Positions 38,146 to 47,380 of a DNA stretch of 64,000 nt are shown here, in pieces. How positions within the stretch are numbered: position 1 is the stretch's first letter; every line of letters begins with the position of its first letter. The notes beneath the pieces were generated by a model. It saw nothing but the letters and a program-made list of their open reading frames with translations. It made no database searches and was not told where the DNA came from. Position numbers and translations under genes: made by a program. Source of the stretch: Hyphomicrobiaceae bacterium (GTDB taxonomy: Bacteria > Pseudomonadota > Alphaproteobacteria > Rhizobiales > Hyphomicrobiaceae); NCBI GenBank assembly GCA_021775735.1, contig JAJFHG010000026.1:1-64000 (forward strand), in the 5' to 3' direction.

Positions 38146-38294
38146 CTTTATTCTTCTTAGGTTGACAGATGCAGGGGTTGTACTGCACTAGAGGCCTTAA
38201 ACCTAAGGTAGATAGTCTATCCTTTTTTATCGCTAAGCGTGCAATGATGATTAATCTAAATTTGTCATTAAACTTTGTGTAAATCGCATCGCAT

Positions 38295-39659
38295 TTATCG
38301 AGTTAAGCGTGCTGCAAGACAAGCGTAGAGGATGTACAGCGTCACCAGAGACACGGCTGTCGCAACTGCGGCACCCGGGCCGGCGAATGTTGGAATGAGT
38401 ATAAGATTTAAAACAATGTTGAGGGTGATCGCTATGACGTTGGCATAGGCGGCATACTTTGCATTTCCGCTCATGGTGAGCAGCGGCAAGGCCGGGCTCA
38501 GGAACGCAATACAGGTAAATGCAATTAGGAAAATTGTGAGGACTGGACCTGCGTTAGAAAAGTCTGCGCCAATCCACGGCAAGACAACATAAAAAGCGAA
38601 ATATACAAGGGTTGATAAAAGACCAGCGAGAAGGAACAACGTAGCGCATAGCATTGGCAGGCGTGCCAAAAGCCTTTCCAGCTGATTCTCATGGCTGAGT
38701 TTAGATATCTTCGGGCTTAGAACCGCTTGTGAGACAGTGGTGATCATCAATACGATAGCTGCAATCTGAGCGGCCAAACGATACTGACCAATGGTTTCCG
38801 CCTCCGTCAGGGCCGCCAACATCATGATGTCGACTCGTCCAGCGAGCAGAGTCGTCAGTCCAACGAAGAGAAACGGCAGGGCGTCCTTGATGAGGTTGGG
38901 CTCAAAAGAAAACTTCCCAGAGTTTTCCAGTGCCGTTTTCGGTGCTGTTTTGGCAACCAGATAAAAGGCACCGGCAATGGAAACGGCATACGCTATTCCC
39001 TGTGCTCCAATTGCATGGGTGGCTGCAAGGTCCGTACCGAAAAACAACGCCAACGAGAGGACGGCAATAAGCATTGTTGTTGGCCGAAAGAGGCGTTCGG
39101 GTAACAAAGACAGGATGGGCTGATGACGGCCAAGTAGGATGGCTTCACGTAAACGTTGGCTTGCCATCGGTACCACCATAGCCATCGCGATCACAAATGC
39201 CCACCCGGTCGACACATTGGACGAGGGGAGCAGCCAACCTGACATCGTCAGTCCCAAAAGAGCCAAAGCGCTGCCGGCAACGATTGCGGTCAGCATGGCC
39301 ATCTTTTGCACGGTTCGTGATTGAGTTTGCGTTTCAGAAGTGGTCGCCCGCGCTTGTGTGCGGACAATCAATTGCGGAAAACCAAGACAGGCAATAAAGG
39401 CAAATACGTTCGCATAAACGATCGCGACGGCATAAATGCCGTAGTTGGCCGCGCCAACCAGGCGCGCCAAAATCAACGTTGAAATCAAGCTGACGGCGGC
39501 TGAGAAAATGTTTAGCGAAAACGAGGCGATTGCATCGCGGCTGAAAGATGCGGTCCCGACCCAATTTTTGGCAAAGGCAACACTATGGTCGACCAAAGAG
39601 GCAGACGCTGGGCGCAAAGGGTTCTCAGTATCATCTGATGTCTGGCTCGTTTGCGCCAC
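38295..39659 (-). CDS. Polysaccharide flippase (Wzx/MATE-like)
   Basis: The 454-aa protein has about 14 helices with the oligosaccharide flippase pattern: FSLNIFSAAVSLISTLILAR, LVGAANYGIYAVAIVYANV at the first helices and ALPFLFVGLTTLLAGRVDIMMLA in the middle. It starts with GTG and has a weak ribosome site. Such proteins move undecaprenyl-linked sugars across the inner membrane. It may serve the exopolysaccharide locus at 49-59 kb although it lies 10 kb away. Confidence 0.8.
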   Translation of the reverse strand: MAQTSQTSDDTENPLRPASASLVDHSVAFAKNWVGTASFSRDAIASFSLNIFSAAVSLISTLILARLVGAANYGIYAVAIVYANVFAFIACLGFPQLIVRTQARATTSETQTQSRTVQKMAMLTAIVAGSALALLGLTMSGWLLPSSNVSTGWAFVIAMAMVVPMASQRLREAILLGRHQPILSLLPERLFRPTTMLIAVLSLALFFGTDLAATHAIGAQGIAYAVSIAGAFYLVAKTAPKTALENSGKFSFEPNLIKDALPFLFVGLTTLLAGRVDIMMLAALTEAETIGQYRLAAQIAAIVLMITTVSQAVLSPKISKLSHENQLERLLARLPMLCATLFLLAGLLSTLVYFAFYVVLPWIGADFSNAGPVLTIFLIAFTCIAFLSPALPLLTMSGNAKYAAYANVIAITLNIVLNLILIPTFAGPGAAVATAVSLVTLYILYACLAARLTR

Positions 39660-39815
39660 GATATTGGGGTCCGTTCAAGGTTGCCGTGAGGCGCATTCAA
39701 CGCGTCAGGCCGTCAGAGTGCGAGGTGTTTGGTGGAACGGTACCGTTAGAGCCTTAACAAGCTCACAAGCTCGCAGCATCTCAGCGGAAAATTAGGGTTT
39801 TGGTAACGGACTGAA

Positions 39816-41642
39816 CTAGCTTGGTTCAGAAACGCGGTTTGAAGGTGATGTTTGAGACTTACCATGATCGTTGTTGTCGAGGCGGGCATGGGTCCAGCGA
39901 TATGCGCTGTCGATGAGTTCTTGGTATCTGTGCCAATCAAGTGGTCCGATATCGGTTGAGATGGGCGGTACCAACAACCTGTCGGTTGTGTGCAAATGGC
40001 GCTTAAAGTCGTGTCGGTTGGCCATCATAGCGCGCATGAGGACTGCAAAAAGACCAGGCGCGTCAGGGAGTTTTCTTCGCTGTAATGGATTGAGTAGAGC
40101 TTTTATTAGGTCTGCGCGCGCAGGCAGGCCGTCATAGTCAACATCGAAGCGCTCCATTTCGGGCACTAAGAAACTGACAACCGTGTTTGGTCCACTCTTC
40201 AATTGGTGCATCACGCGGATTGGCACGTTGTCAAGCAAGCATCCGTCGACCAGCATTTGCCCATCGTCAGTGTATATAGGTGGTAGCAACATTGGGATTG
40301 AGGCGGAAGCGCGAATGGCTGTGAACAGATCGCCACTCCGATGAACGTGCAACTTATAGCTTGAGAGATTGGTCGAAACCGCAAATGTCGGTAGCCACAA
40401 ATCTTCTATATCGAGGCCTGCAAAGTAGCGCTTTAGCTGTGCATCAAAATTTGCATGGTCCAGTATTGAGTAGCGTGGATAGGTATAGCGGCGCATGGCT
40501 TTGTGAGAGACGAACATGTCCTCAATGGTTTCGGCCATCTGGTCGGGGCTGTGTCCTAGGGCAAAGGCTGCGACCATGGCACTACCAGCAGATGTGCCGC
40601 CAAGAATGTCGTAGCTGTTGCCCTGTTCTTGAAGCGCTTTGATGACGCCAATGTGAGCTGAGCACAGTGCTCCACCACCGCACGCTACAAAACCACGTGC
40701 TGTACCTTCAATAAATCGACGCAGACGTTCAAAATCTTCCATGTCATCAAGCGCTACATGGTGATGCATGATGACATTACGATCTTCCAGCCATGCTTGC
40801 GTGCCTTTTACCTTTGTTCGAGTTTCGTGAACAAGAACGAGGCGCCTCTGGTCGGCTGCAACATATCCAGACGCAAATCCTTCAAGAACATTGGCGTTTG
40901 GATCTTTGGCGTGGTGGCCAACGAGTAAGAGCAAATCCGCATGGCGGACGACTTTTTCTGTCCATGGCGTTAGGTTGTGATCTGCAAGTAGAAGAATGAA
41001 ATCATAATTTGTTTCAAGGGCGTTGAGGGCGCGGGTGGCACTTGTTGAGTGAATATCCTTACCGCAGTCCAACAAGTCTCCAGCATTGTCTGATGTGACG
41101 ACCAGAGTCTTGAGATCGCGGCTAAACACATCAATGAAGCGTTCGATGAAGCGCTTGGGTATCGCGCTGTTCCCAGCCCGAAGGATTGCAATGGTATGTG
41201 GCCGGGGGTCAGGTGGATCTGGCGTTGCAGCTGTTGTTGCCGCAAGGCGATCTGCCATTGTTGTGGTCAGACTGCGCCAGATGTCCGGATTGTCTTGCGA
41301 TAGCGTGTCAAAATCCTGCTTATCAAGGCGCAACACGATACTGTCGCGCAGCGCTGTCACGGTTGCTGTACGCTTGCCACCAGTGAGAAAAGCAATTTCA
41401 CCAATCGGCTGGTTGTGTCCAATTTCTGATACGGGTTCTTTGCGCCCCTCAATCGTGACGGCAAAACGCCCCGAGACGACAAGATAAAATGCCTCTGCCG
41501 GACGCCCCTGACGCACCAGGGCTTCACCGCGATGAACAAATCGTGTTTCGAGATGGTCAGAAAGAGCCGCTCGGGCGTTTACTTCAAGGGCCGAGAAAAA
41601 CTGAGTGGCATTCCATGTTTTGGTTTTGAGGTCTTTGGTCAT
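39816..41642 (-). CDS. Cyclic-nucleotide-binding patatin-like phospholipase
   Basis: The 608-aa protein starts with a cNMP-binding domain (about 15-130; PIGEIAFLTGGKRTATV), a middle linker domain (150-320) and a patatin domain. The latter has the oxyanion loop ACGGGALCSAHIGV, the Ser nucleophile in GGTSAGSA (G-x-S-x-G) and the catalytic Asp in VDGCLLDNVP. The order matches the neuropathy-target-esterase-like bacterial lipases. It probably hydrolyses membrane lysophospholipids under nucleotide control. Confidence 0.87.
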   Translation of the reverse strand: MTKDLKTKTWNATQFFSALEVNARAALSDHLETRFVHRGEALVRQGRPAEAFYLVVSGRFAVTIEGRKEPVSEIGHNQPIGEIAFLTGGKRTATVTALRDSIVLRLDKQDFDTLSQDNPDIWRSLTTTMADRLAATTAATPDPPDPRPHTIAILRAGNSAIPKRFIERFIDVFSRDLKTLVVTSDNAGDLLDCGKDIHSTSATRALNALETNYDFILLLADHNLTPWTEKVVRHADLLLLVGHHAKDPNANVLEGFASGYVAADQRRLVLVHETRTKVKGTQAWLEDRNVIMHHHVALDDMEDFERLRRFIEGTARGFVACGGGALCSAHIGVIKALQEQGNSYDILGGTSAGSAMVAAFALGHSPDQMAETIEDMFVSHKAMRRYTYPRYSILDHANFDAQLKRYFAGLDIEDLWLPTFAVSTNLSSYKLHVHRSGDLFTAIRASASIPMLLPPIYTDDGQMLVDGCLLDNVPIRVMHQLKSGPNTVVSFLVPEMERFDVDYDGLPARADLIKALLNPLQRRKLPDAPGLFAVLMRAMMANRHDFKRHLHTTDRLLVPPISTDIGPLDWHRYQELIDSAYRWTHARLDNNDHGKSQTSPSNRVSEPS

Positions 41643-41793
41643 CGGGGCAGACGGGTCTCCAATTCAATGGAGTATAACCCAATGTTGCCCAAGCCGAGAG
41701 ACGAATGACGGTTAGCGTCAACTTTCTTTCAGTCGGCCATTACGGCTAGTATGGCGAGTATTGAATGTCCCGCCCATAAGCAACGCGTGGTGC

Positions 41794-42252
41794 TTAGGCT
41801 GCCAGTTGCGTGCCTTCGTGTTGCGACGCACGCATCGCAGGAAGACGGATCTTGGTATCTACTTCGCTCTGAGGTGCTGAGTTCAATTTTTCAAGCAAAG
41901 CCATCAGGAACTTTTGGGGGTTAAAGCCCCAGTTGGTGTTGAGACGCTGGTCAGCGGCCACGGCGAAGACTGGGCCAAGAAGCGCAAGACCATGAGCGGT
42001 GAATTGATCTCGAAGGCGGCGGCTTGCAAACAACTCAATCAAACACTCAAAGCGCACCATGATCGCTAGGCGATGTTCAGGCTCATCGGCGAACGTGGTC
42101 CAGATCGCATCTTCAAGCGCTGTCCGCGTTTCTTCATTGATCCCCTTTAAAAAGATCAGACCATTTTCGGTTGCGATCAGCGTCTGCATGATACGCATCA
42201 GATCCTGTGGCGCGACATGGGGTACGTCGTTGAGATCAATCAGGGCGGTCAT
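41794..42252 (-). CDS. Hypothetical protein, unknown family
   Basis: The 152-aa soluble protein begins MTALIDLNDVPHVAPQDL; ATG 42252 has GAGGA upstream, while the in-frame TTG at 42267 would have none. It is mostly helical, has one aromatic NTNWGFNPQKFL segment, no Cys, no signal peptide and no motif I recognise. It precedes nothing on the same strand within 150 bases and follows a cold-shock-like gene by 30 bases, so they may form one operon. Confidence 0.6.
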   Translation of the reverse strand: MTALIDLNDVPHVAPQDLMRIMQTLIATENGLIFLKGINEETRTALEDAIWTTFADEPEHRLAIMVRFECLIELFASRRLRDQFTAHGLALLGPVFAVAADQRLNTNWGFNPQKFLMALLEKLNSAPQSEVDTKIRLPAMRASQHEGTQLAA

Positions 42253-42282
42253 TGGTTCATTCCTCAAAGGGCGGAGTTTAGA

Positions 42283-42504
42283 TTAGCTGCGTGGTTGCGG
42301 ACCAAAAGCGGACCACGGCGTGCCTTGCAGAAGAAAGATTTCAGTGGAACGGCGTGCGTTGATGAGAAAGTCAACTTCGTGACCAACCAGCTTGCCATTG
42401 AGGTTTTTGACATCAGTTTTTGCAAACCGATACTTTTCACCATTCTCAGCTTTGATGACACCAAAGCCGATTTTCTCTCTGAACTTGATAATTTCGCCTT
42501 TCAT
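42283..42504 (-). CDS. Divergent cold-shock-domain protein
   Basis: From ATG 42504, with AGGAGAG upstream, the 73-aa product reads MKGEIIKFREKIGFGVIKAE and continues as a small beta-barrel. The IGFGVI stretch resembles RNP1 of cold-shock proteins (GFGFI), but the RNP2 aromatic set (VFVHFS) is replaced by YRFAKTD. It may bind nucleic acid weakly or act as a fold variant. It is upstream of the unknown 152-aa gene in the same direction. Confidence 0.65.
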   Translation of the reverse strand: MKGEIIKFREKIGFGVIKAENGEKYRFAKTDVKNLNGKLVGHEVDFLINARRSTEIFLLQGTPWSAFGPQPRS

Positions 42505-42830
42505 CACTTCTCTCCTGTTTTGTGTGGTGCGCATTTGCCTTTGCGCTTCGATCATGAGGAGAGAATGCGAGATGTGCGGCGTTTGTGCTGTTACCGCCGT
42601 GACAGGGGAGGCGCTTTCTTTTGCCCCAGGAGAGACATGGTTAATATATTGCTTTTGTTGGATAATATCGGTTTTGCAGCATGCAGGCGAAAGCCTTTGA
42701 AGCGCGTTTTTTCAGGCTCCAAAATAAAAAACCAGTCACGACGGTTGCCGTGACTGGTTTTTTTTAAACGCGTTTGCGTCGGCCCTTTGGCGGACGGCGT
42801 TGTTGCTGCGACGGTAGCGTCGTTCCAGGT
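42505..42830. other. Non-coding region with terminator between cold-shock and ABC exporter genes
   Basis: It holds the upstream region of the cold-shock gene and the strong bidirectional hairpin at 42726-42765. No gene is seen. A frame at 42217-42753 on the plus strand is a shadow without family resemblance. Confidence 0.6.
42726..42765 (-). terminator. Bidirectional intrinsic terminator after the devB-like gene
   Basis: AACCAGTCACG (42730-42740) pairs with CGTGACTGGTT (42749-42759); T-runs follow on both strands (eight T on plus; mixed A/T run opposite). It ends transcription of the ABC exporter operon. Confidence 0.85.
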
Positions 42831-43856
42831 TTAACGAAAAAAGGCGTCCACCCGCATGCCCGGTAAGAGAGGTGTGTTGCCATCAACATTGATGGTCACT
42901 TCAAGTACTTCTACATCGTTTGGAAGTCGTGGGCCTCGTGGGTGAATGATTGGGCGTGATAGAGAGGGGGCGATCTTCGCAACGGAGCCAGAAAAATCCT
43001 TGCCAGGGTAACTTGTCGAACGAACAAATGCTTTTTGGCCAAGTTTTATTTTTGCAATGTCGCTGGCATCAACTTCTGCTTTCACAGTCAAATTTGACAT
43101 GTCGCCGACGACAACCAGAGCTAGATCAGGTCTCGGTGCGACCACTTCTCCTGGGTTTGTGTGGACTTGCAATACGGTGCCGGAGATCGGCGAGCGCACG
43201 CGGGTCTTATCAAGAAGAGCTTCAGCCATACGAACTTCCGCACGTGCTTTATTAAACGTAGATTCAGCGCGACTTGGTGCTGGTAAGTTCGATTTTGATT
43301 GGGCCTTCACATACGCGATGCGTTCGCGTTCCAGGCGATCATTAGCGGTGCGCAGTCGAGACCGTGCATTTGACAGGGCTTGAGCTGAGCCTGTCCCACG
43401 GCGTTTTGCAGCCAATGCATAGTCAAGTTCGATACGCGCACCCGTGACAGCGCGTTCTGCAGAATACAGGGCATCTTCAGCCTTGCGTAAATTTTCACGA
43501 CCTGATGGCAATTGACTTTCACGGACATCACGAGAAGCTTCGGCTGCAACTTCAGCAGAGGCCAGTTTTGCGCGGGCATCAGCATCATCAAGGCGGAACA
43601 ACAGCTCACCTTTTTCAACTTTGTCTTTAACCTTGACGAGGACTTCTTCAACTCGACCCAATAGTCCTGGACCAATTTTTATTTCGCCTGATTTTGGTTC
43701 AACACGGCCAGGCGCGGCAACGGCCCAGTCAACTTGCGAGCCTACCGTTTCTTCTTCGGCACTGTCGTTTTTGTCGTCAAAGACTTCTTTGCTGACGAAA
43801 TAACCGCCAACACCAACAAGGGCGAGTAGGATGAGAGTAGCGAGGTTCTTAAGCAT
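42831..43856 (-). CDS. devB: HlyD-type membrane fusion protein of a DevBCA-like exporter
   Basis: The 341-aa protein has an N-terminal anchor (7-25), a barrel part (VAAPGRVEPKSGEIKIGPG), a long alpha hairpin (85-210) and a C-terminal barrel with VRSPISGTVLQVHTNPGEVV. It completes a tripartite exporter with the ABC ATPase and permease next to it. The DevBCA group is known from cyanobacteria for glycolipid export and also occurs in proteobacteria. Substrate is unknown here. Confidence 0.85.
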   Translation of the reverse strand: MLKNLATLILLALVGVGGYFVSKEVFDDKNDSAEEETVGSQVDWAVAAPGRVEPKSGEIKIGPGLLGRVEEVLVKVKDKVEKGELLFRLDDADARAKLASAEVAAEASRDVRESQLPSGRENLRKAEDALYSAERAVTGARIELDYALAAKRRGTGSAQALSNARSRLRTANDRLERERIAYVKAQSKSNLPAPSRAESTFNKARAEVRMAEALLDKTRVRSPISGTVLQVHTNPGEVVAPRPDLALVVVGDMSNLTVKAEVDASDIAKIKLGQKAFVRSTSYPGKDFSGSVAKIAPSLSRPIIHPRGPRLPNDVEVLEVTINVDGNTPLLPGMRVDAFFR

Positions 43857-43876
43857 GGCGGGTCAATTTCCCTTGT

Positions 43877-44641
43877 TTAATGAGCGTGTGAAGCCGGATC
43901 GTGATCGAGGGCCGCTGGATTATCTTTTGGACGTTCATCAGATGAGATGATGCCATCCTCAATGAGAATAATGCGGTCGGCATATTTGAGCGTGCGGTGA
44001 TCGTGCGTTACGGCGAGCACAGCGCGCGTTGGGTCTTTTGAGACAGTAGCAAGTAGTTCCATCACTGCCTTGCCATTTTCACTGTCAAGCGCTGCGGTCG
44101 GCTCGTCAGCGAGAATTACGGCGGGCGCTCCGGCTAACGACCGGGCGATCGCAACGCGTTGTTTTTCACCGCCTGATAACTTTTTAGGGAAGGTGTCGAT
44201 GCGGTGGGAGAGGCCCACTTCCTCGAGTGCAGTCCGGGCAGAGGCTTTGGGGTCCGGCAGCGGTACACCCCGGACATCCAGCGCAATCAACACGTTCTCA
44301 TGGGCTGTCATGGTCGGAAATAGGTTGTATTGCTGGAAAACAAAACCGATATTGCGCCGTCTGAGATCAGCAAGACCTTCTGCATCAAGACCAACTGCTT
44401 CTTCGCCTGCAATACTGAGCGTGCCGGTCGTTGCCGACAGGATGCAGCCAAGGATCGACAATAGCGTTGTTTTGCCGGAGCCGGATGGTCCCATCAGCAG
44501 CGTAAGTTCACCAGGCAGCAGATCAACGTCGACGCCTTTGAGAACGGTAATCTCACCTGCGCCAGTGCCGAACACCTTTTTGATACCCCGCGCTTCGAGC
44601 AGCGGTTTGCGACCGCCTGATGCGCTTTGGTTTTGGGCCAT
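43877..44641 (-). CDS. devA: ABC transporter ATP-binding protein (DevA/LolD-like)
   Basis: The 254-aa ATPase has Walker A GPSGSGKTTLL (about 51-61), Q-loop FVFQQYNLFP, signature LSGGEKQRVAIARSL and Walker B VILADEPTAAL. This belongs to the MacB/LolD/DevA group. It lies between permease and fusion protein genes of the same operon. A 20-base gap separates it from devB. Confidence 0.92.
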   Translation of the reverse strand: MAQNQSASGGRKPLLEARGIKKVFGTGAGEITVLKGVDVDLLPGELTLLMGPSGSGKTTLLSILGCILSATTGTLSIAGEEAVGLDAEGLADLRRRNIGFVFQQYNLFPTMTAHENVLIALDVRGVPLPDPKASARTALEEVGLSHRIDTFPKKLSGGEKQRVAIARSLAGAPAVILADEPTAALDSENGKAVMELLATVSKDPTRAVLAVTHDHRTLKYADRIILIEDGIISSDERPKDNPAALDHDPASHAH

Positions 44642-44694
44642 GAAGTCGTCTCCTAAATCTTTCTATTGTTCCAGAGGGTGTTTGAAGGACTGTG

Positions 44695-45870
44695 TTAGCC
44701 GCTGAACACGCCTGCTGGATCAATACGGGTGACTTTGAAAATTGCGGAAATGGCAGCGAGGATACACATGCCAAGCGTGAGCAAGAACAAGGCGACCGCG
44801 AGCTTTGGTGTCATGACGATCGTCAATGTGGTGTCTTTGGTGAGTGAAATCAGGCCCATACTAAGTGTGAAGCCAAGTGCATAGCCGATGATTGCACTCA
44901 AGATGGCCTGCACCAGAATGACGATATGAATGTAGCTTGCTGAAGCACCAAGCGCGCGTAGAGTTGCAAACTCGGCCAAGTGATCTTTTGTGCTGGCGTA
45001 TAGTGTTTGAGCGACAATCACGATACCAACGATAATACCAAGGGCGGCACCTGCAATCAGGGCAGCGCCAGCACCGGTATTAAACAGCCAATAGTTGACA
45101 CTGCGATCACGAAACTCCTGCTGAGTGAGCACTTCGGTGTTTGGCAGACGTTTTTCCAGCGCTTGGCGGATATCTTCAATCTGATCTTTGTCTTTTACGC
45201 TGACGAGTTGATAGGTCGCCTGATTGATGGAGGCGCCCGCCAGTTTTCTTGCGCGATCAATTGGTGTGAAGGCTAGGGGAAGTGTTGTAAACGAACGGAT
45301 GCCTTTGGTGACCGCACCAACAGTGACGCGTTGGCCATTGATTTCAGCATGTGACCCGTTACCCTCGATGCCAAGGTCTTTGAAGTAGGACTTGTCAATT
45401 GCAACGGTATTTGGTGTTGCAAGCGTATCGATGCTACCTTCCACCAAATTCCATGGTTTAAGTCCGCCGTTCTTCCAATCAAGTCCAACAAGTATAAAAG
45501 CTTTCTTGCCACCTTCGGGTTTGCGCCAGCGCGCAAAACTAACCATCATCTCTTCGACACGGGAAACACCAGGCGTCGATAAAGCCACATATTTTTCATG
45601 GCCAGTGAGCAGGGCTGGATCATCGAAGCTCTTGGTGCCAAGTGGCACAATCCAAAGATCAGCTGGGGCTTGGTCAAGTACCGCTGCAATCTTCTTTTCC
45701 GAACCAATGTAAAGACCACACTGGACGGCAACCAACAGTACTGAAAAGACAATCCCGACCAAGGTAACGAGAAGACTGAGGCGGTCATGGAACAGATTGC
45801 GATAGGCGATTCGTGGCGCCATCTTGATAATCTTGCCACCTTGGGCGCCGGCGTTTGCTTGCGAAGCCAT
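44695..45870 (-). CDS. devC: ABC transporter permease, DevC-like (FtsX/MacB fold)
   Basis: The 391-aa protein has the FtsX-type layout: one helix near 30-52, a large periplasmic domain (about 55-265), then three helices (270-390), ending AISAIFKVTRIDPAGVFSG. The DRLSLLVTLVGIVFSVLLVAV and APRIAYRNLF starts match DevC. It is the first gene of the devCAB operon. Confidence 0.87.
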   Translation of the reverse strand: MASQANAGAQGGKIIKMAPRIAYRNLFHDRLSLLVTLVGIVFSVLLVAVQCGLYIGSEKKIAAVLDQAPADLWIVPLGTKSFDDPALLTGHEKYVALSTPGVSRVEEMMVSFARWRKPEGGKKAFILVGLDWKNGGLKPWNLVEGSIDTLATPNTVAIDKSYFKDLGIEGNGSHAEINGQRVTVGAVTKGIRSFTTLPLAFTPIDRARKLAGASINQATYQLVSVKDKDQIEDIRQALEKRLPNTEVLTQQEFRDRSVNYWLFNTGAGAALIAGAALGIIVGIVIVAQTLYASTKDHLAEFATLRALGASASYIHIVILVQAILSAIIGYALGFTLSMGLISLTKDTTLTIVMTPKLAVALFLLTLGMCILAAISAIFKVTRIDPAGVFSG

Positions 45871-45994
45871 TACTGTCTCTTTTGTTGGGACGAATACGTC
45901 CTGGGCCCGATTGGGTCCATGTGAGCGGGAACTGTAGTTTGTTCAATTTCGCTTCCCGGCACAACCCGGTTAGCCTTATTTACTAGAGCTACGG

Positions 45995-46339
45995 CTAACA
46001 TCTTTTGGGATCGGTGAAACCAAAAGTACGAGTGATAGGCGTCTCCGGGCCATTATGTTGCGTGTCTGGCGGTGATTGTGACTGTTTCTCAAGGGGTTCG
46101 GGTTTTGTCAGTGCGCTTTGATCCAGCAACGGAGCAAATCCCTGAGGCAGAGCCTCTGTGGACTTACCATTGAAGTTGTTTCGAGTCCTTGACGCTGGCG
46201 TTGATGGCGCAACTTGCGCGTGCTGTGGTTTGGTCAAGAGACCGCCTCGAACACGTGCAGCAGGCGGGCTCTTAACCCTGCCAAAGCTTTGTCGCTCGGC
46301 TACCAACTGTTTGGCACTGGAGAAAAGGGATAGTCGCAT
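45995..46339 (-). CDS. Hypothetical Pro/Ser-rich protein
   Basis: From ATG 46339, with AAAGGA upstream, the product is 114 aa with no signal peptide and no membrane helix. It is rich in Pro, Gln, Thr and Arg, reads RVRGGLLTKPQHAQ early and ends TDPKRC. It is probably disordered. I recognise no family. Low-complexity composition weakens confidence that it is translated, but the ribosome site is good. Confidence 0.45.
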   Translation of the reverse strand: MRLSLFSSAKQLVAERQSFGRVKSPPAARVRGGLLTKPQHAQVAPSTPASRTRNNFNGKSTEALPQGFAPLLDQSALTKPEPLEKQSQSPPDTQHNGPETPITRTFGFTDPKRC

Positions 46340-46579
46340 CTTTTGGTCCTTTAGTTTGATGTGCTTTGTGCACCTCAAACGCTCGCATTAAAGAGTGCGT
46401 GGACCATCACACACAGATAAGCCAGCTACTGTCCCGGATGGAACACAGCCTGTCTGGGCGTCAAAAAAATATTACGCATAGAAAATGGAATGGTGGTGGA
46501 CAACGAGAGGCAAAGAAAAACTGGCAGCTAAGCGTGTTCGTTGCTAGTTTGTTGATGCATTGACATTTATGCGTGTCTG

Positions 46580-47104
46580 CTAGTCACAGGACACAGAGAC
46601 GGCGATGCCAACCGCTGGCACAAACTTTTTACAACCACCCTCGCCAATTGATGCTGCTGATGACGACGTATCGGGTTTGCTGTCATCAGATGTTGTTGCG
46701 ACTGTAACTTTGTCATCTGGTGGCGACCGTTTGTTGGGTGTGCGTGCCTCGACATCAAGGTCTTTTTTGGTCAGCAATGCTGCGGTGGAGGGTACAGCTG
46801 TTGAGTTGCTTTCCGTTGCCCGTGCTTTGGCCGCTGCTCTTGCTTTCTTATTTTTCGCTGCAAGCGCACGACGACGTGCTCTTGCACGTGCCCGTGCGCG
46901 GGTGTTGACCTTCGCCTTGGGATTGGTGGTGTTGTACGCGTTGCCGCCATGCTGATTATTGTTGAAAGCGCCAGGAGGCCCGCGAAAAAATTGCTTCTTT
47001 CCACCCGCTTCAGCTGGGTTTTGCCCGCTTGCCATCAGTGAGGCGAGGCCCAATGCAGCAATGGCAAACAGTGTCTGCAGCTTTTTGGCCCAAGAGGGTA
47101 TCAT
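46580..47104 (-). CDS. Secreted Ala/Arg-rich protein with STAALLT box, paralog 1
   Basis: ATG 47104 follows GGGGAGA. The 174-aa product has a signal peptide (about 1-33), a Gly/Asn-rich part, a block of Ala-Arg/Lys repeats (NTRARARARARRRALAAKNK and on), the box PSTAALLTKKDLD, a polar Ser/Thr/Asp stretch and the C-terminal motif GCKKFVPAVGIAVSVSCD. The last two Cys (GC...SC) recur in the two neighbours at 47381 and 48279. Strong positive charge in the middle suggests polymer, DNA or polysaccharide binding. I know no such family. Confidence 0.75.
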   Translation of the reverse strand: MIPSWAKKLQTLFAIAALGLASLMASGQNPAEAGGKKQFFRGPPGAFNNNQHGGNAYNTTNPKAKVNTRARARARARRRALAAKNKKARAAAKARATESNSTAVPSTAALLTKKDLDVEARTPNKRSPPDDKVTVATTSDDSKPDTSSSAASIGEGGCKKFVPAVGIAVSVSCD

Positions 47105-47321
47105 GTAGGTCTCCCCGTTTCCGAGTTTCGCCAAGGTTGAGCTTGGCGAAACCTTGATGGCATAGCGTTATTCTCAAACTTACGTTGCGACAAGCTCCCA
47201 CAGCAAGTTTGTTCATCATGGTGCCATTTGGATCTGGTTGAATTGTTAACTTACTCCATCAGCAGTTCAGTTTTTCAGACCTTGTCTCTGATTTGCAATA
47301 CAACCCGTTGCGGAATGGAAG

Positions 47322-47356
47322 AAAAACGGCGCCGAGCTGTCGCTCCGCGCCGTTTT
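47322..47356 (-). terminator. Terminator of paralog 2
   Basis: AAAACGGCGC (47323-47332) pairs with GCGCCGTTTT (47347-47356). Read on the minus strand the stem is followed by a short T-run. It lies 25-60 bases after the stop of the gene at 47381. Confidence 0.8.
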
Positions 47357-47380
47357 GTCCATCTGGAATATTCAGTTTGT

